A stretch of 64,000 nt of DNA from Tanypteryx hageni (GCA_028673005.1 CM054116.1:37110854-37174853), one strand, 5' to 3'; positions 48,601-57,942 are shown, counted from the first letter of the stretch. Notes: generated by a model not told the origin, from the sequence alone. Numbers and translations: made by a program.

Positions 48601-51600
48601 CTCACACGTAATCATATTTCAGAATTCCTCAACAGCGAACTTGGTTTTAAGTTACATGCGCCCTAATATTTGGCTTAATTTTAAAACGCTCTGATTCTCG
48701 CGGATTTAAATTGTGCGCTAAGAACAGGGATATTTAGCATTTTTAATTAAAACTACTACCGAGTGGGCTATTTCTCCCTTAACCGTTGATTATTCGCAAC
48801 GGGGGTGGATGCAGCAATTGTTCTCGAGGATCATTATGAGTAGGGTTGCCGGACGTCCCGATTTTCGCGGGATTGTCCCGACTTGTTGACGTGTTTCCCG
48901 CGTTCAGACTTATCTTTCTAATGTCCCGATTTTAAAACAAAATTGTTCAACACTCAAAATTGCAATCGGAATATATAATATAATCATATTTAAACAAAAA
49001 ACAATCGCAGAGAAATGAGTTGAATTTTTAAAATTAAATATAGATTCAAATCAATTGTTAAATGTTTACAGATTTGAAGTAGGATCTGGTGCTTTCCCGG
49101 TGGATTGCTTGTAGAAACTTTTCTCGGGTACACAACCGGGTCAAAGTTTGATCTAGGATCAACGTTTCGACGGCTGACTCTGCCATCTTCATCAGGATCC
49201 TGATGAAGATGGCAGAGTCAGCCGTCGAAACGTTGATCCTAGATCAAACTTTGACCCGGTTGTGTACCCGAGAAAAGTTTCTACAAGTTTACAGATTGTT
49301 TTGTCATTACCACATAAGAATGCATCGAGTGATAGAATACATAGTTTGATGGCTGTTGCGTGTAGAAAAGACAAAACAAACTATTGCTGTCCAATTTAGA
49401 AGCTGAACTTACATATGATTAAGCAAAACTTTCAAAGGAGTTGTAGGGAATTTCGATTATATCTAGATACAGAAGCTGTTAAGAAAATACTAGAGGAAGC
49501 CACATCAAGCCTAAAATATTTATAATCAATTTAACTTCAAAACCATTTCTTTATTGTGTGTTTGAACTTTAATGTTTGTAAAAATATTTATGAATAAATC
49601 AATCCTTTTTCATTTAGTTTTTCGATATAATTGTCCTGAATTTTATTTCATACAACTGTCTCGACATTTCCCGATTTAATATTTCAAAAATGCTTGATTT
49701 AATGTAAATGTCCCGATTTGTGATTTAAAAAATCTGGCAACCCTAATTATGAGCCCGTTGTAATTTTTTTACGGCTATAAAATAGACAAACGAATTATGT
49801 ACTTTATTTCGAGACTAAAACTTTTTAAAAATTCATTATGTCGTTAATTATTTACATCGAATAACCTAAAACTCTGGTTTCATTTAAAACATTTATGGAA
49901 AACTTATAATTTTATTCTTTGTGCAATAATTTAATTTTACTGTACCCTAAGACAGAGATACTCAACCGGTGAGACGCAAAAGGATTTTAGGTGGCCCGCG
50001 AAAAAATTGAAAAAAAAGAACCGTTAAAAATATTTGAAAACTTTCGTTAAATTATAACGAAAAGTCAACATATTGCAAAAAGCAAACGTAATAAATAACG
50101 AAAATTTTAATAAATTGTTTTGTTTTCTAAAATAACTCGCTACATTTACTCAATAATATAGAATTTTCTCCGGCCTATATATATATTGATGTGTTGTTGG
50201 GCCGCAGAAAATGTCTTGTAGTTTTGGTAGATCCTGTATCAAAAAGGTTGAGAAACTCTGCCCTAAGGTGTTTTGTAATAAACCCACTGGTAGTTTGACG
50301 CTTCGTTACAATTTCTGTTCTTATAAACATCAAAAGTTATCGGCTCCGGCTCATTCTTATCACTCGCAATAACAGCAGCAACATGCTTATAAAGAAGGAA
50401 ATAGTTAATGGACACCATTCAGTTCCTCAATCTGTACCAGTGTTTCCTTACTGGTGTACCGCAGGGTTGCTGAATAATTGCCGTTGTTTCCTCGAAAAAT
50501 ATCTGCAAATAGCATAGACCTGTCCATATATGTTAAAGCTTCCATTTGCAATGTTTTGTAGTATTATCCTGTCAAATTTCCGAGATATTTTGCATTCTCA
50601 TTAAGATATGCATTGTTATGCCCCTTGGAGATGAGTATTGCGGCTTTGTTTTTAGTCGGAACATAAGAGGTAATGTTTAGATTTTTTAACAAAACAATGC
50701 TTCCTTGAAGCTCTTCATCTCTGAATGGAGGGAGTTCCGGCGGAGTCATTACTTTGCGTGACATTGCAACACAGAGAGTCGCACGGATCAGAATACAGCA
50801 GGATAACTGCACTCCAAAAGCCTGGAGGTCACTGAATAATTATCGTAGGAGTGAGCAAAGAAGATGGGGCGGGAGATGACAAAGGCAGCTCCTCTATTCC
50901 CACTGTCATCATCGTGTGTGACCATATTGACCCCACGCGAATAGTTCAGGATTAAGAGATGCAAAAACATTTAGTTCTCGTAGAGTTTTATAATAAACAG
51001 AAATATAGAATAATAAGTAAGACCCCTTTGGATCTCTTGAATAAACTATCAAAAATTAAATTTAATATAAAATCTTTCTGGCATTAACTTCTTCGTCATG
51101 GTAAAGAAAAGAGTTTTCATCAGATAAGATTTGAAAAAGGAATGCCATTTATCGGGGAATTAAGAGACGTCCAAGGAGTTGCATCTTTGGGATAAGAGGG
51201 ATTCGCAAAATGGCGCACACGCAGTTTTGCACCTACCAATCAATCAATAACATGCGAATCAAAATGGAAGCGCGGGTAAACATTTTATGATAATTAAAAA
51301 GCTTCAAATGCGTAATTTTATCACGCAAAATTGTTAGATTGGTATGAAAAGGTTATGATGTTTTTTCAATCAATAATTGGATACTGATATCATTCGTTTA
51401 GCAATAAAATTCTTCACCCGTTGCAATAATTTTTTATCATATATGTTTATGAAACATGTTGCTTCGTTAGCATTCATATTTGGAGAATTAATTGTACAAA
51501 AAAAATTAATTTCGGCTAGGCGCGGAATAAACAGTAAGATTTGTTGTTTTAGCAATAAAAAATCTTCTTTATTCGTCTTTAGCGGAAGAATTTGATACTT

Positions 51601-54600
51601 ACTGGTGCGCGTATTTCATTTTGTCGCTTTTTGCGAATTCTGAATTTATGAACACGAATCTCATCTCATTTTTCCATCTCATTGAAATTATGGCTTTAGA
51701 TTAATTTAACGTTTCACATCAGAACGCACTTATTCAACAATTGTTTGTTTCTAAGCGACGTACTACACCGCGTCGAAAACGAAAGTCGCGAAACTCGACT
51801 GATTTGCTCGTTAAAAGGTGACATTTTGATAGGTGACGGGCGCGATATTAAGTATTATCTTTCTCTCTCTCGAAAGTTGAGGATCTGTTCTCTAAGAGTT
51901 GATATCCAATGTAACGGTACAGTCAGGGTTGCCACCTCATGAGTTGCTGATTCCGGAAGATATGCACCGTATGAGTAGTTTATTCCGGGAGATATTCATC
52001 TTATGAGTAGTTAATACCGGGAGATTTTTTCTAGGTTCAAAAACAGCCAATGAGAGCAATTAAACTTGTTTTATTCATTATTTAGAATACATATGAATAT
52101 TTAACCTTTTGTTGTTGTTAAAGTATTGTATAAATAACAATGGCGAACTCTTAAAATTAGCATTACTTCAAAAGCCACATTTAATTTATTAATTTTGAAT
52201 TACTTCGAGCAGCCAGATCTGGTTTTGATATTAAAAAGAGATGCAAAATCTGCGATTAAAAAGTGCTGAATACTTGAATTTCTACCTTGACATGACTCCC
52301 AATTAATTTGTTTCGATGTTTAAACCAAAATTGGTTAATAATATTGAACGCACGCTCACAAGCTGCGTTAGACACTGGAACTGAAAGCACAAACGATATA
52401 ATTTTCATTCATTTAGGGTTGAAAAGAAATCGACCCATCTTAAGTCCACCCTTTTAGTATTGGTCACAACAACTTCATGGACGGAAATCAAGTATACGAA
52501 AATCTTCATATAGTTTATCTTCCTCAATAGGTAATTTCAGAGTTCTTCCAAGTTTTCCGAGTTCATCCCACGTAATTTCTTTATCCATTGATAAAATACT
52601 CATATGTACTTTTAAATTCAGAATTGTCAAAGGCATACCATTTATCGAGAAAAGTTTGAAAAAACTTGTATTTGGTAAAATTATAAATATCCACGCTCTT
52701 TAATGCAGCTCCATTTGGAAAGTGCCAGCTGCCCATAAAATTTACCATTTTTTCTGTTAACAGTCTTTTTGCAAATGTCTACCATCACCGTATGCAGCTC
52801 TGTGCAGGTTACATAATCACTTTCTAGAATTTTAACATTATGTTCAATAATCTGAAACATTATGCAAAAATAAGAGTAGTAAAGTGAAAGGAAATTTTCT
52901 TCTTTAAATGCTTTCCATATTATATCTGAGAATTCTTCTTCACCCTTTTACAAAAAATATTCTCTCAGAGCTAGCCAATTTGAGGGCACTCGTTCTTCGA
53001 TAGCTGGTAGCACCTTGTTGGCGCATGTCGCAGAATTTGCTTATATGCAATATCAAGGAACTGGCAGAATGTTTTTAATTTTTTTGTGCGCTTATCATAA
53101 GCAGAAAACCTACTGTATATTTTGATACCTAATAACTCTACATCAAAAGGAAGAGCTTTAAGAGCCTATTTACTGCAGTTATGTAAAAATGCGACACTTA
53201 CAGTTTGCTTTAAGAAGCCTGTAGTTATTCACGGCAACGTTTTGCCAAACGGAATTATGTACACCAAAGTTTACGGGTCCATTATCTGCGGACAAAGAAG
53301 ACACTAAAATGTATATTTTGGTGATTTTCTCTAGAATCCGAATCAGTTGATCTTTGATGGAAAGATTTGTTTTATTGGGATACAGATAAAAATCCAGAAG
53401 ACATTGTATTAGACCTTCTTTAGGGGAAAAGTACTGTACCACGACAAGGAAATATTTTAAAACTTCCTTTGTTTCAAGAGTCAGTGCCAAGAGAAAAATA
53501 ATTAGCCCTTGCTAAATCTCGTAAAAGAAGTTTTTGGGCAGCAGGAGCCAAAGTTATCCCACAGATGCTTATGCAGTTTGTTCAGTCACAAGCTATTTTT
53601 TGCAACGTTGGAATTAGTAAATGTAACAGCAAACAATTTATTGCTGCAAACTAGACAATTGTAACTATGATGATGTTTCACTCCATGATAAACAGAGGTA
53701 ACTTCACTCGCAGTAATTAGTTTTATTCAATAAAGTATATCTTTTGAATAAAAATTGGATATCGACGGAGATGTGTTTTTTGACTTACTGCTAACTTGTG
53801 TGTCACACTTTCCGCATGAATAGTTAATGGTCGTTTTTATTCATACATTTTGACATTAAGTATCGCTTTATTCGAATCTAATGTAATGATTCTACCAAAA
53901 TTTCAACTTAATACAAAGTAAAAAGATCGTCAAATCTGAAAATTACTTAATTACAAAGATTTTTGCCTTCCGGACAAGTTCTACCGGATTTCGGGAGAGA
54001 CATACCTACAGTGAACTAATTCCGAGAGATTTCCGAAGTTACGGGAGAGGTGGCAACCCAAGACAGTCGTGGATGGCTCGAATGCCACCCTCGTCCTTGT
54101 ATCAACCAGCCTTACTTGAAGCATAAATCTTCTTTTTGTAGTATAACAATATCTTGTGACAGAAGAAGACAACCTTCAAACATTATATTCACGATTATGG
54201 GTTCGGGCATATTTAAAAAAAATAGATGTTCGGGAGTAACGTCGTCAATTATCTGTTGGCGCTCTCATCGATCTCGTAAAACAATATGACTAGTTTGTAA
54301 TTTTCTATCTATCTATTGGACACCGATAAATGTAGGTTTTTTGTTTAAATTATAGAAATTCCTGTTATGTGCGATAGCATATGCAGTAAATAAATGTCGG
54401 AGCGACAACAAATTTAGCTTTTAAAAATAATTAAACCTGGATTGCTACCCGGGGGGTACTGGTGTACCCCACCAATAATGTAAAGTACGTTCTTTTCCCG
54501 ATAGTTTTGTGCGTTGTCTCATGCACCCGTAAAGTTTCACCATTTGATGGGTCAGCCGTACAGTGAAATTCTTGAGTTCGCACGGGTATTCCGTTTATCC

Positions 54601-56120
54601 TGAATCGAGAGAGAGATAGAGAAAATATGCCACGTTCGTCCACATTGGGACCCAAACTTGGCTGGTCTACTGCAAACCGAAGATCAAGTAGAAGAAGGTT
54701 GTACTTACTTTTGCTCTTTCCGATGAGGCCCAATGGTGATGAGCCAAAATCAGTTGTCCTGCCTGAGATAGTAGAATTTTAAAAGTACAAGGGTGGATTC
54801 GATCAGTTGTGTCATCGGTATTCTGTTTCCCGGAAAACGAGACGCTGGCTCCTGTGTTTATTGTATAACTTGTTGAACATTTTTGGGATTAATGCGGTGA
54901 CCCTTCTCAAAAGATTTAATTAACCTGGCATAGACAACATACAAAAGAGTTATCTTTTTTGGAGAAATTGGACATTGATCTCGTCATTCCTCTCATGGTG
55001 GAACGATTTCAAAGACAAACTTTACTTTCTCAACTTCAAGAATTGTGAAACTTCAAGAACTATTAGCCCAGAGGAGTTACTCATCAGAAAGATGTTCTCT
55101 CTGTCCTAGATGACGGGACCGGTAAAGCCGAACCTCAAGCGTGCTGTGTAACAAGTTCATTTAGACCACCAAAACAATTGCACCCAGACTGTTCAAACTA
55201 ATTTTTCTTTGGTGTGTTGTTTGTTTTTATTATGTATTCGTATAAAGTAAATCGATTTTAAATATTGCAATAATGTATTTTTTATTTGGGATACACCAGT
55301 ACTCCGGGTAGTACAAGTGTAACTTTAAATATGATAGCAATCTAGTATTAAATGAGTTGTCAAAGTTGAAACTGCCAATGATTATACCGGAAACTCTTTT
55401 ATCAATAAAAATATTGAATAAAGCAGAGATGCTCATTTCCTTTGAAGTAGTTAACCGATCTTTTATTCTAATATTATAAATACTTGTTTATTGACCTTTC
55501 TTATGGATGCGGTAATTAGCAGCGAAATCTATAATGCCCAGGACACAGCGTATTAGATGAGCTTGATTGCTGCTTTTAGAATTTTTGTAAGAAACTGAAG
55601 AAAAATAATAAAACATGCGGAAAATAACAGATATAACAGTTATGCTGTGAAAATTTCGGCGATGTGGCTCTCTCACTCACCGCAGGTAGCGGAGGCGGCG
55701 CTGCGTATATAATTTCCGACGGCCTGGGCCGGGGGCGAAGGCGGGGGCGCGGTGCGAATCTCGACGTGGTGGCCCTCGGGCTGGGTCGGGTGGCTACCGG
55801 ATCGGGTGCCGGGTCGAAACCTGCAGTCGTCTCCCGCGACGGGGGAGATCCCGGTTCGACCGCCAGTTCCGGTCCGGGTGCAGAAGGTCCACCCGTTTCC
55901 TTGGTGACGGTCTCGGCGGGAGCGGCCGCCGAAGGACCAGCTGCCGTGGTGCTCGACACGGCGAGGGTGTTGACGTCGGCCGTGAAGTCCGGCACCTCGC
56001 TCGCCGCCTCCTCGGCGGGGTCGTCGTCGTGGTTGCGCTCCTCCGGGGCGACCGGTCCGGAGGTGATCGCGTTAGATGTCGTTGGCCTTTCAGCTGCTGC
56101 GGTCGGCGAATTAGCGCCAT
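36574..56120 (-). CDS. Unnamed type I membrane protein with large ectodomain, 3' part, 12 exons
   Basis: I do not recognise this gene. Joining (5' to 3') 56120-55681, 42098-41843, 41378-40950, 40667-40414, 40331-40131, 39949-39683, 39622-39332, 39012-38874, 38320-38211, 37597-37373, 37027-36919 and 36689-36574 gives one open frame of 944 codons plus stop, with phase kept at all eleven junctions. In order: a Pro/Ala/Thr-rich stalk (1-146), an ectodomain with scattered Cys (147-905) interrupted by acidic and polyglycine tracts, a hydrophobic helix (about 912-932), a W-R-R-K stop-transfer and a 12-residue tail. The blocks YRIVHDFKTGVQYRI and WSHFDVTPCL recall little-studied animal surface proteins with LolA-like beta-sheet domains; this is from memory and unverified. 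The signal peptide must lie upstream of the window or in an unseen exon. The gene converges on CLASP. Confidence 0.85.
36919..37027 (-). CDS. Unnamed membrane protein, exon 11
   Basis: The acceptor is TATTATAG and the donor GCAG|GTAAAA, entering in phase 0 and ending with one base. It encodes VVQIAPGSLVKTPEAFHPL, TRRRSSPVMYLQTSYTA. The RRR-S sequence could be a furin-type cleavage site just outside the membrane; this is speculative. Confidence 0.83.
37373..37597 (-). CDS. Unnamed membrane protein, exon 10
   Basis: It encodes VVGPVTHVWFVLLEAPGVVG, LSLTDAFQMLRGITRRHEV and PLRIALGAQRQR, ending at AGG|GTTAGC. The 5' boundary is uncertain. The AAAG acceptor at 37599-37598 keeps phase 0, while the better-looking CCAG eight bases further in would shift the frame unless an unseen small exon intervenes. 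If the donor were ignored, a stop would follow six codons later. Confidence 0.75.
38211..38320 (-). CDS. Unnamed membrane protein, exon 9
   Basis: The acceptor is AATTTAG and the donor ACG|GTAAGA. The first two bases complete Val and the exon ends in phase 0. It encodes KYEELVQYSMESARESLRRA and IAGIAGVTPLRVSQLT. The pattern (a helix, then a GV.P.RV strand close to a membrane helix) resembles a juxtamembrane SEA-like fold. This is inference from layout only. Confidence 0.85.
38874..39012 (-). CDS. Unnamed membrane protein, exon 8
   Basis: The acceptor is GATTCAG and the donor CAAG|GTGGGT, starting in phase 0 and ending with one base. It encodes ENSWTFSEVATTHYVAY, HPGWSHFDVTPCLDRI and NRLFLRLSLQ. 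The W-x-H-F-D-V-x-x-C block is a clear conserved-looking motif. The exon lies outside any long open frame and was found by splicing continuity. Confidence 0.83.
39332..39622 (-). CDS. Unnamed membrane protein, exon 7
   Basis: The donor is TCG|GTTAGT. The acceptor is chosen at ACAGCAAG|CGC because only it keeps phase 0; a CAG four bases upstream would put a stop in frame. It encodes RMLDLQRDVRGVVCDVWVA, NISQVEDMVVEGMNGG and YSTVEVFLSHKDWTVE, a beta-rich, soluble-looking segment of 97 residues. Confidence 0.85.
39683..39949 (-). CDS. Unnamed membrane protein, exon 6
   Basis: The acceptor is TCATCTAG and the donor TTG|GTAAGT, with phase 0 at both ends. It encodes SYRIVHDFKTGVQYRINERT followed by GNCSIGPI, a Ser/Asp-rich loop, and HAQELLQHAAREDFVYWGL. 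The D-x-x-T-G-x-x-Y-x-I...N-C-S block is the most motif-like part of the protein and resembles ligand-binding beta-sheet domains of the LolA-like or ependymin-like type. That comparison is from memory. Confidence 0.88.
40131..40331 (-). CDS. Unnamed membrane protein, exon 5
   Basis: The acceptor is ACTCGCAG and the donor CAG|GTGAGT, with phase 0 at both ends (67 codons). It encodes NARLLSYQEQHYDLGESLVS, a Gln/Leu-rich piece and a polyproline run (PPPPPPP). The first 20 residues look folded, with a YEW pattern, and the rest is low complexity. Confidence 0.8.
40414..40667 (-). CDS. Unnamed membrane protein, exon 4: polyglycine insert
   Basis: The acceptor is GTTTCTAG and the donor CAC|GTGAGT. 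It completes Gly and runs GKVFGFPGTYIHLVYNVVNF. It then has a run of 13 glycines and a second Gly-rich patch, then FVPPPGVFCPPIEASS and FSLTMETIVH. The glycine run is encoded by GGA/GGT/GGC codons and is likely to be length-polymorphic. Confidence 0.82.
40950..41378 (-). CDS. Unnamed membrane protein, exon 3: Cys cluster and acidic tract
   Basis: A pyrimidine-rich tract ending TTCTTCAAG precedes it and the donor is GCG|GTGAGT. It opens IRCRISTLLPGHCFCDERG and then RDCSESYVRFATALAF, a compact four-Cys cluster. An acidic run follows (D/E with a few Arg, about 40 residues), then a Gly-rich segment and RVEATYVKTEGHPLMPATL. The acidic run looks like a disordered insertion between two folded parts. 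A 24-bp minisatellite sits just upstream in the intron. Confidence 0.78.
41400..41460. repeat. 24-bp minisatellite in intron
   Basis: About 2.5 copies of GATGGGAAATGTAATAACGA plus AGGA. It lies in the intron just upstream of the acceptor of exon 3 of the unnamed membrane protein gene. Confidence 0.85.
41843..42098 (-). CDS. Unnamed membrane protein, exon 2
   Basis: The acceptor is ACCACAG and the donor TCCG|GTGAGC. It encodes NFHMTLDVWDAAKDRR, a Pro/Ser-rich loop, then LCLANLGTGVGHVIS. It starts in phase 0 and ends with one base of Gly. The intron before it is 13.6 kb long and holds the tRNA pair and at least six transposons. Confidence 0.8.
42609..42680. mobile_element. Half copy of foldback family A
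   Basis: AGGTGCGCATTTCGGCTACAA and AGCAGCCATAATCAGTGGTG match the arm of the element at 10311 (ATGTGCATTTCAGCTACAAA, CCAGCCATC). Only one arm is present. Confidence 0.55.
43008..43261. mobile_element. Short non-autonomous hAT-like element
   Basis: The ends are CATGGGCGTCCGCTGG and, inverted, CATGGGCGTCCGATGG. The flanking 8-mers are TATGAATC and TATGGATC (7 of 8). It is 254 bp with no open frame. Confidence 0.78.
43262..45084. other. Intronic sequence, nothing recognised
   Basis: AT-rich sequence within the 13.6-kb intron of the unnamed membrane protein gene, up to the tRNA. No open frame, terminal repeat or duplication stood out. Confidence 0.4.
45085..45158 (+). tRNA. tRNA-Thr (anticodon AGT)
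   Basis: The 74-nt cloverleaf is complete: seven acceptor pairs (GGCGCCG with CGGTGCC, one G-T), D arm GCTT/AAGC with AGTTGGTTA loop, anticodon stem CCTGT/ACAGG around CTAGTAA, and T arm GAGAG/CTCTC around TTCGAAT. The loop gives anticodon AGT, reading threonine ACU after inosine modification. Eight Ts at 45164-45171 form a Pol III terminator. No intron is present. Confidence 0.95.
45511..46245. mobile_element. CCGTAT-end DNA transposon, copy 4 (diverged)
   Basis: The ends are CCGTATTGTCTCGAATATAA and, inverted, CCGTGTTGTTCCGAATATAA, flanked by TA. Subterminal CGAATATAACGCGACC repeats occur near both ends. It is 735 bp, non-coding, and lies between the two tRNA-Thr copies. Confidence 0.85.
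46995..47068 (-). tRNA. tRNA-Thr (AGT) copy, probably decaying
   Basis: This copy has the same anticodon stem-loop and length as the intact one 1.8 kb away, facing it, with six base differences. The two innermost acceptor pairs are lost (C-T and T-C). The first T-loop-proximal pair has become A-C, which destroys the conserved G53-C61 and damages the B box. An eight-T terminator remains (46991-46984). It is more likely a pseudogene or weakly expressed copy than a working tRNA gene. Confidence 0.8.
47069..48832. other. Intronic sequence, nothing recognised
   Basis: This lies between the second tRNA-Thr copy and the hAT element. Several open frames of 60-75 codons exist, but none has splice support or a recognised motif. 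Confidence 0.4.
48841..49745. mobile_element. hAT-like non-autonomous element
   Basis: The terminal repeats are TAGGGTTGCCGGA and, inverted, TAGGGTTGCCAGA. A perfect 8-bp duplication ATTATGAG lies at 48833-48840 and 49746-49753. Repeated GTCCCGATTT blocks occur near both ends. A perfect palindrome (49108-49287) is inserted inside. Confidence 0.9.
49108..49287. repeat. Perfect 180-bp palindrome with no spacer
   Basis: Both 90-base arms are exactly complementary and meet at AGGATCCT. The right arm carries TCCTGATGAAGATGGC and CCGTCGAAACGTTGATCC, a motif widespread in arthropod repeats and reminiscent of the ends of Penelope-like elements. See the finding on possible hammerhead similarity. Confidence 0.95.
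49953..50260. mobile_element. Short non-autonomous hAT-like element
   Basis: The ends are CAGAGATACTCAACCGGTG and, inverted, CAGAGTTTCTCAACC. The flanking 8-mers are CCCTAAGA and CCCTAAGG (7 of 8). CAGNGNTTCTCAACC is a typical hAT terminus. It is 308 bp. Confidence 0.88.
50269..51916. other. Intronic sequence, nothing recognised
   Basis: This lies between two hAT elements in the same intron. Short open frames only, with no similarity recognised. Confidence 0.4.
51925..54060 (-). mobile_element. hAT transposon with degraded transposase
   Basis: The ends are AGGGTTGCCACCTCATGAG and, inverted, TGGGTTGCCACCTCTCCCG. The flanks GTACAGTC and AGACAGTC agree in 6 of 8 positions. TTCCGGGAGAT-type repeats occur near both ends. 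The minus strand encodes hAT transposase fragments with frameshifts. Confidence 0.85.
52940..53490 (-). pseudogene. hAT transposase pseudogene
   Basis: From 53490 downward: GLIQCLLDFYLYPNKTN, LSADNGPVNFGVHNSVWQNV (hAT A-D-N-A-x-x-N-F-G block), then LRHAPTRW (53026 region). After a +1 shift it continues PAIEERVPSNWLALREYFL. These motifs occur in this order in BED-type hAT transposases. Frameshifts show that it is dead. Confidence 0.85.
54435..55347 (+). mobile_element. piggyBac relic
   Basis: It is flanked by TTAA (54431-54434, 55348-55351). The ends are ACCTGGATTGCTA and, inverted, TACTAGATTGCTA. GTACTGGTGTACCCC and GATACACCAGTACTCC occur just inside. It contains a piece of transposase on the plus strand. 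This is a different subfamily from the elements at 15010 and 28972. Confidence 0.75.
54762..55050 (+). pseudogene. piggyBac transposase fragment
   Basis: The frame reads PEIVEF, stop, KYKGGFDQLCHRYSVSRKTR, RWLLCLLYNLLNIFGINAV. After a frame change it reads ELSFLEKLDIDLVIPLMVER. This matches the K-G-G-V-D...Y-S-x-x-R-x-x-x-R-W block after the last catalytic region of piggyBac transposases. In-frame stops show it is a pseudogene. Confidence 0.88.
55681..56120 (-). CDS. Unnamed membrane protein, exon 1 in window: Pro/Ala/Thr-rich stalk
   Basis: The acceptor is CCCCACAG (56125-56121 side) and the donor GCG|GTGAGT. It starts with two bases of a split codon and ends in phase 0. It encodes about 146 residues rich in Pro, Ala, Thr, Ser and acidic residues, ending in an RPRLRPRPRP run and SEIIYAAPPPLPA. 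It is sharply GC-rich against an AT-rich background. The composition fits an extended, possibly O-glycosylated stalk. Other frames are also open because of the GC content; this frame is chosen because it alone matches the phase of the next exon. Confidence 0.72.
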
Positions 56121-57942
56121 CTGTGGGGGTTAAATTTAATTTAGCGCATTAGTATGATTATTAGGTGTTTTTCAACATACTAAGTGTTCGGGGGAAAATG
56201 TTAAACATATATCGCTATCATTATTAGAAAATATCCGCGTAACTTTACTTTCCGAAAGGGTCTGTTTCACATCAACATGAATAATGTAATCGCAGGTAAA
56301 AAATGGATTGGGAAGTTGAGAATTCAGAGAAAAAGCCACGAATTTAATGTAGGTGATATGTAAGAAAGATAATGACATTTAAAATTGTACATAATAATAG
56401 CATTAAAGGAGTGAAATTATGGAGGTGAAATCTTTGGAAAGGACACCCGTATTCGACTTCGTCGAATTATTAGTAAGTCGCCAAAATCCTTAAAACAGTC
56501 ATTAAAAGATAACGCTTTCTGCATTCCAATTAATCTTGAATTTTATGCGCATCGAATCCAGATGGATGAATTCACATTAACTCAGCGCATACAGAGCTTC
56601 GTGCTTACATTGCGTACATATCGAATTCATTTTTGACTTTGCGTTATAATTTCGCAGATCGCCTGGTTTCTGAGATTCATAACGCGCTTGAAATATATAT
56701 TTATTTTTGAAATTCGCGATAAAATACTAGAACAACTTCAGTGCATTCGTTTTTATCTTTGTTTGCTCTCCGGTTAATTGTTAATCTGTTCATTTTTTAT
56801 CTCTGGATATTAAAAATGATTTGATGCAGATTACCTCATTCGAAAGAAATAAACTGAAATAATTTGAGCTCCACCAAACGGCCATCGTATGAAACTCGAA
56901 CAAACGATAAAATGAACCTTTTCACACCGCAGCAGAAACGTTTAATTTATTTTTTTTTGTGGCTATAATTTTATTCACCATATCTACCAGACTTCGGGAT
57001 GCCATTATGTGTTATCACTTCTTTTAATATTTCAGCCACCATCTGGATTTGTAATATTTTACACCAAATGCCACGAGTTCGGTTATTTGAAAAAATATTT
57101 CTACCGCAACATTTCAGTTATTCAGGCGGAAGACTTTCGACCAGCAGTCGTCAAGGGATCAATATTGCATACTTCTCCGGTTTATAAAAATCCGGGAAAA
57201 AAGCGTTGCGCCAAACCTTAATCGTGCCACATATTATTTTATTAGCCAAGAAAAACAATTATTCAGTGTTACAATTTGGTTCTCTTAATAAAATAAACGA
57301 TTACAGTATTAAGAACTATAAAAATTTTTATCTGCTCAATCAGCCGAGAACAGAACAATAAAGGATATAAGTTTTCTGGATATTCTTTAAACGTTGTGGA
57401 ATGGTCTGCCGGTGTATTAGATTTTTTTCGCGGTTTAATATCTTGAAAACAAATTTTTCTGGAAAATATATCGAATTGAGAAGCGAAGAGAAAACGTAAG
57501 AGAATTGTGTTAGGTACTTTTCTCTCTTTGGAATCAAAATCTTAGGCGCGTAATGTGTGAGATGCACACTGAAATAATTTCATAATGAAATTGGAAAAAC
57601 GCGCAATTGGGAACGTAAACAAAACCTGCGGAAAAAACAAAAGCGTCATGACATTAATAGAGGATTTAAATCGGGAATCACTTAAGTTACGGCTGATTAA
57701 TCCCAGTTTGAAGATTTTGGACCAGTATAATCGGGAAGAAATTGCTAACTAGGTATTTCGAGTTAGCTTAAAGTCCTTTTTATAACGGAAGGCGCGGCGA
57801 CGATGATACAATTCGCAAGGTCCATTGCAGGACTGCATGATACATAGTTTCGTTTCCCTTGGGACAGTTAGGTATCAAAATGACATAGCCAAGACTGCAA
57901 TAAATTATTATTAGGGATATTTCGGTACATTGCCCCTCCTTG
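56121..57942. other. Upstream intron of the unnamed membrane protein, nothing recognised
   Basis: It follows the acceptor of the first exon in the window. That exon starts inside a codon, so this must be intron. No further exon was identified. Confidence 0.5.

Noticed and set aside
55664..56152. 162-codon plus-strand frame and a 108-codon second minus frame over the GC-rich exon
   Set aside because: High GC keeps several frames open. Only one minus frame agrees in phase with the downstream exon and has good splice sites.
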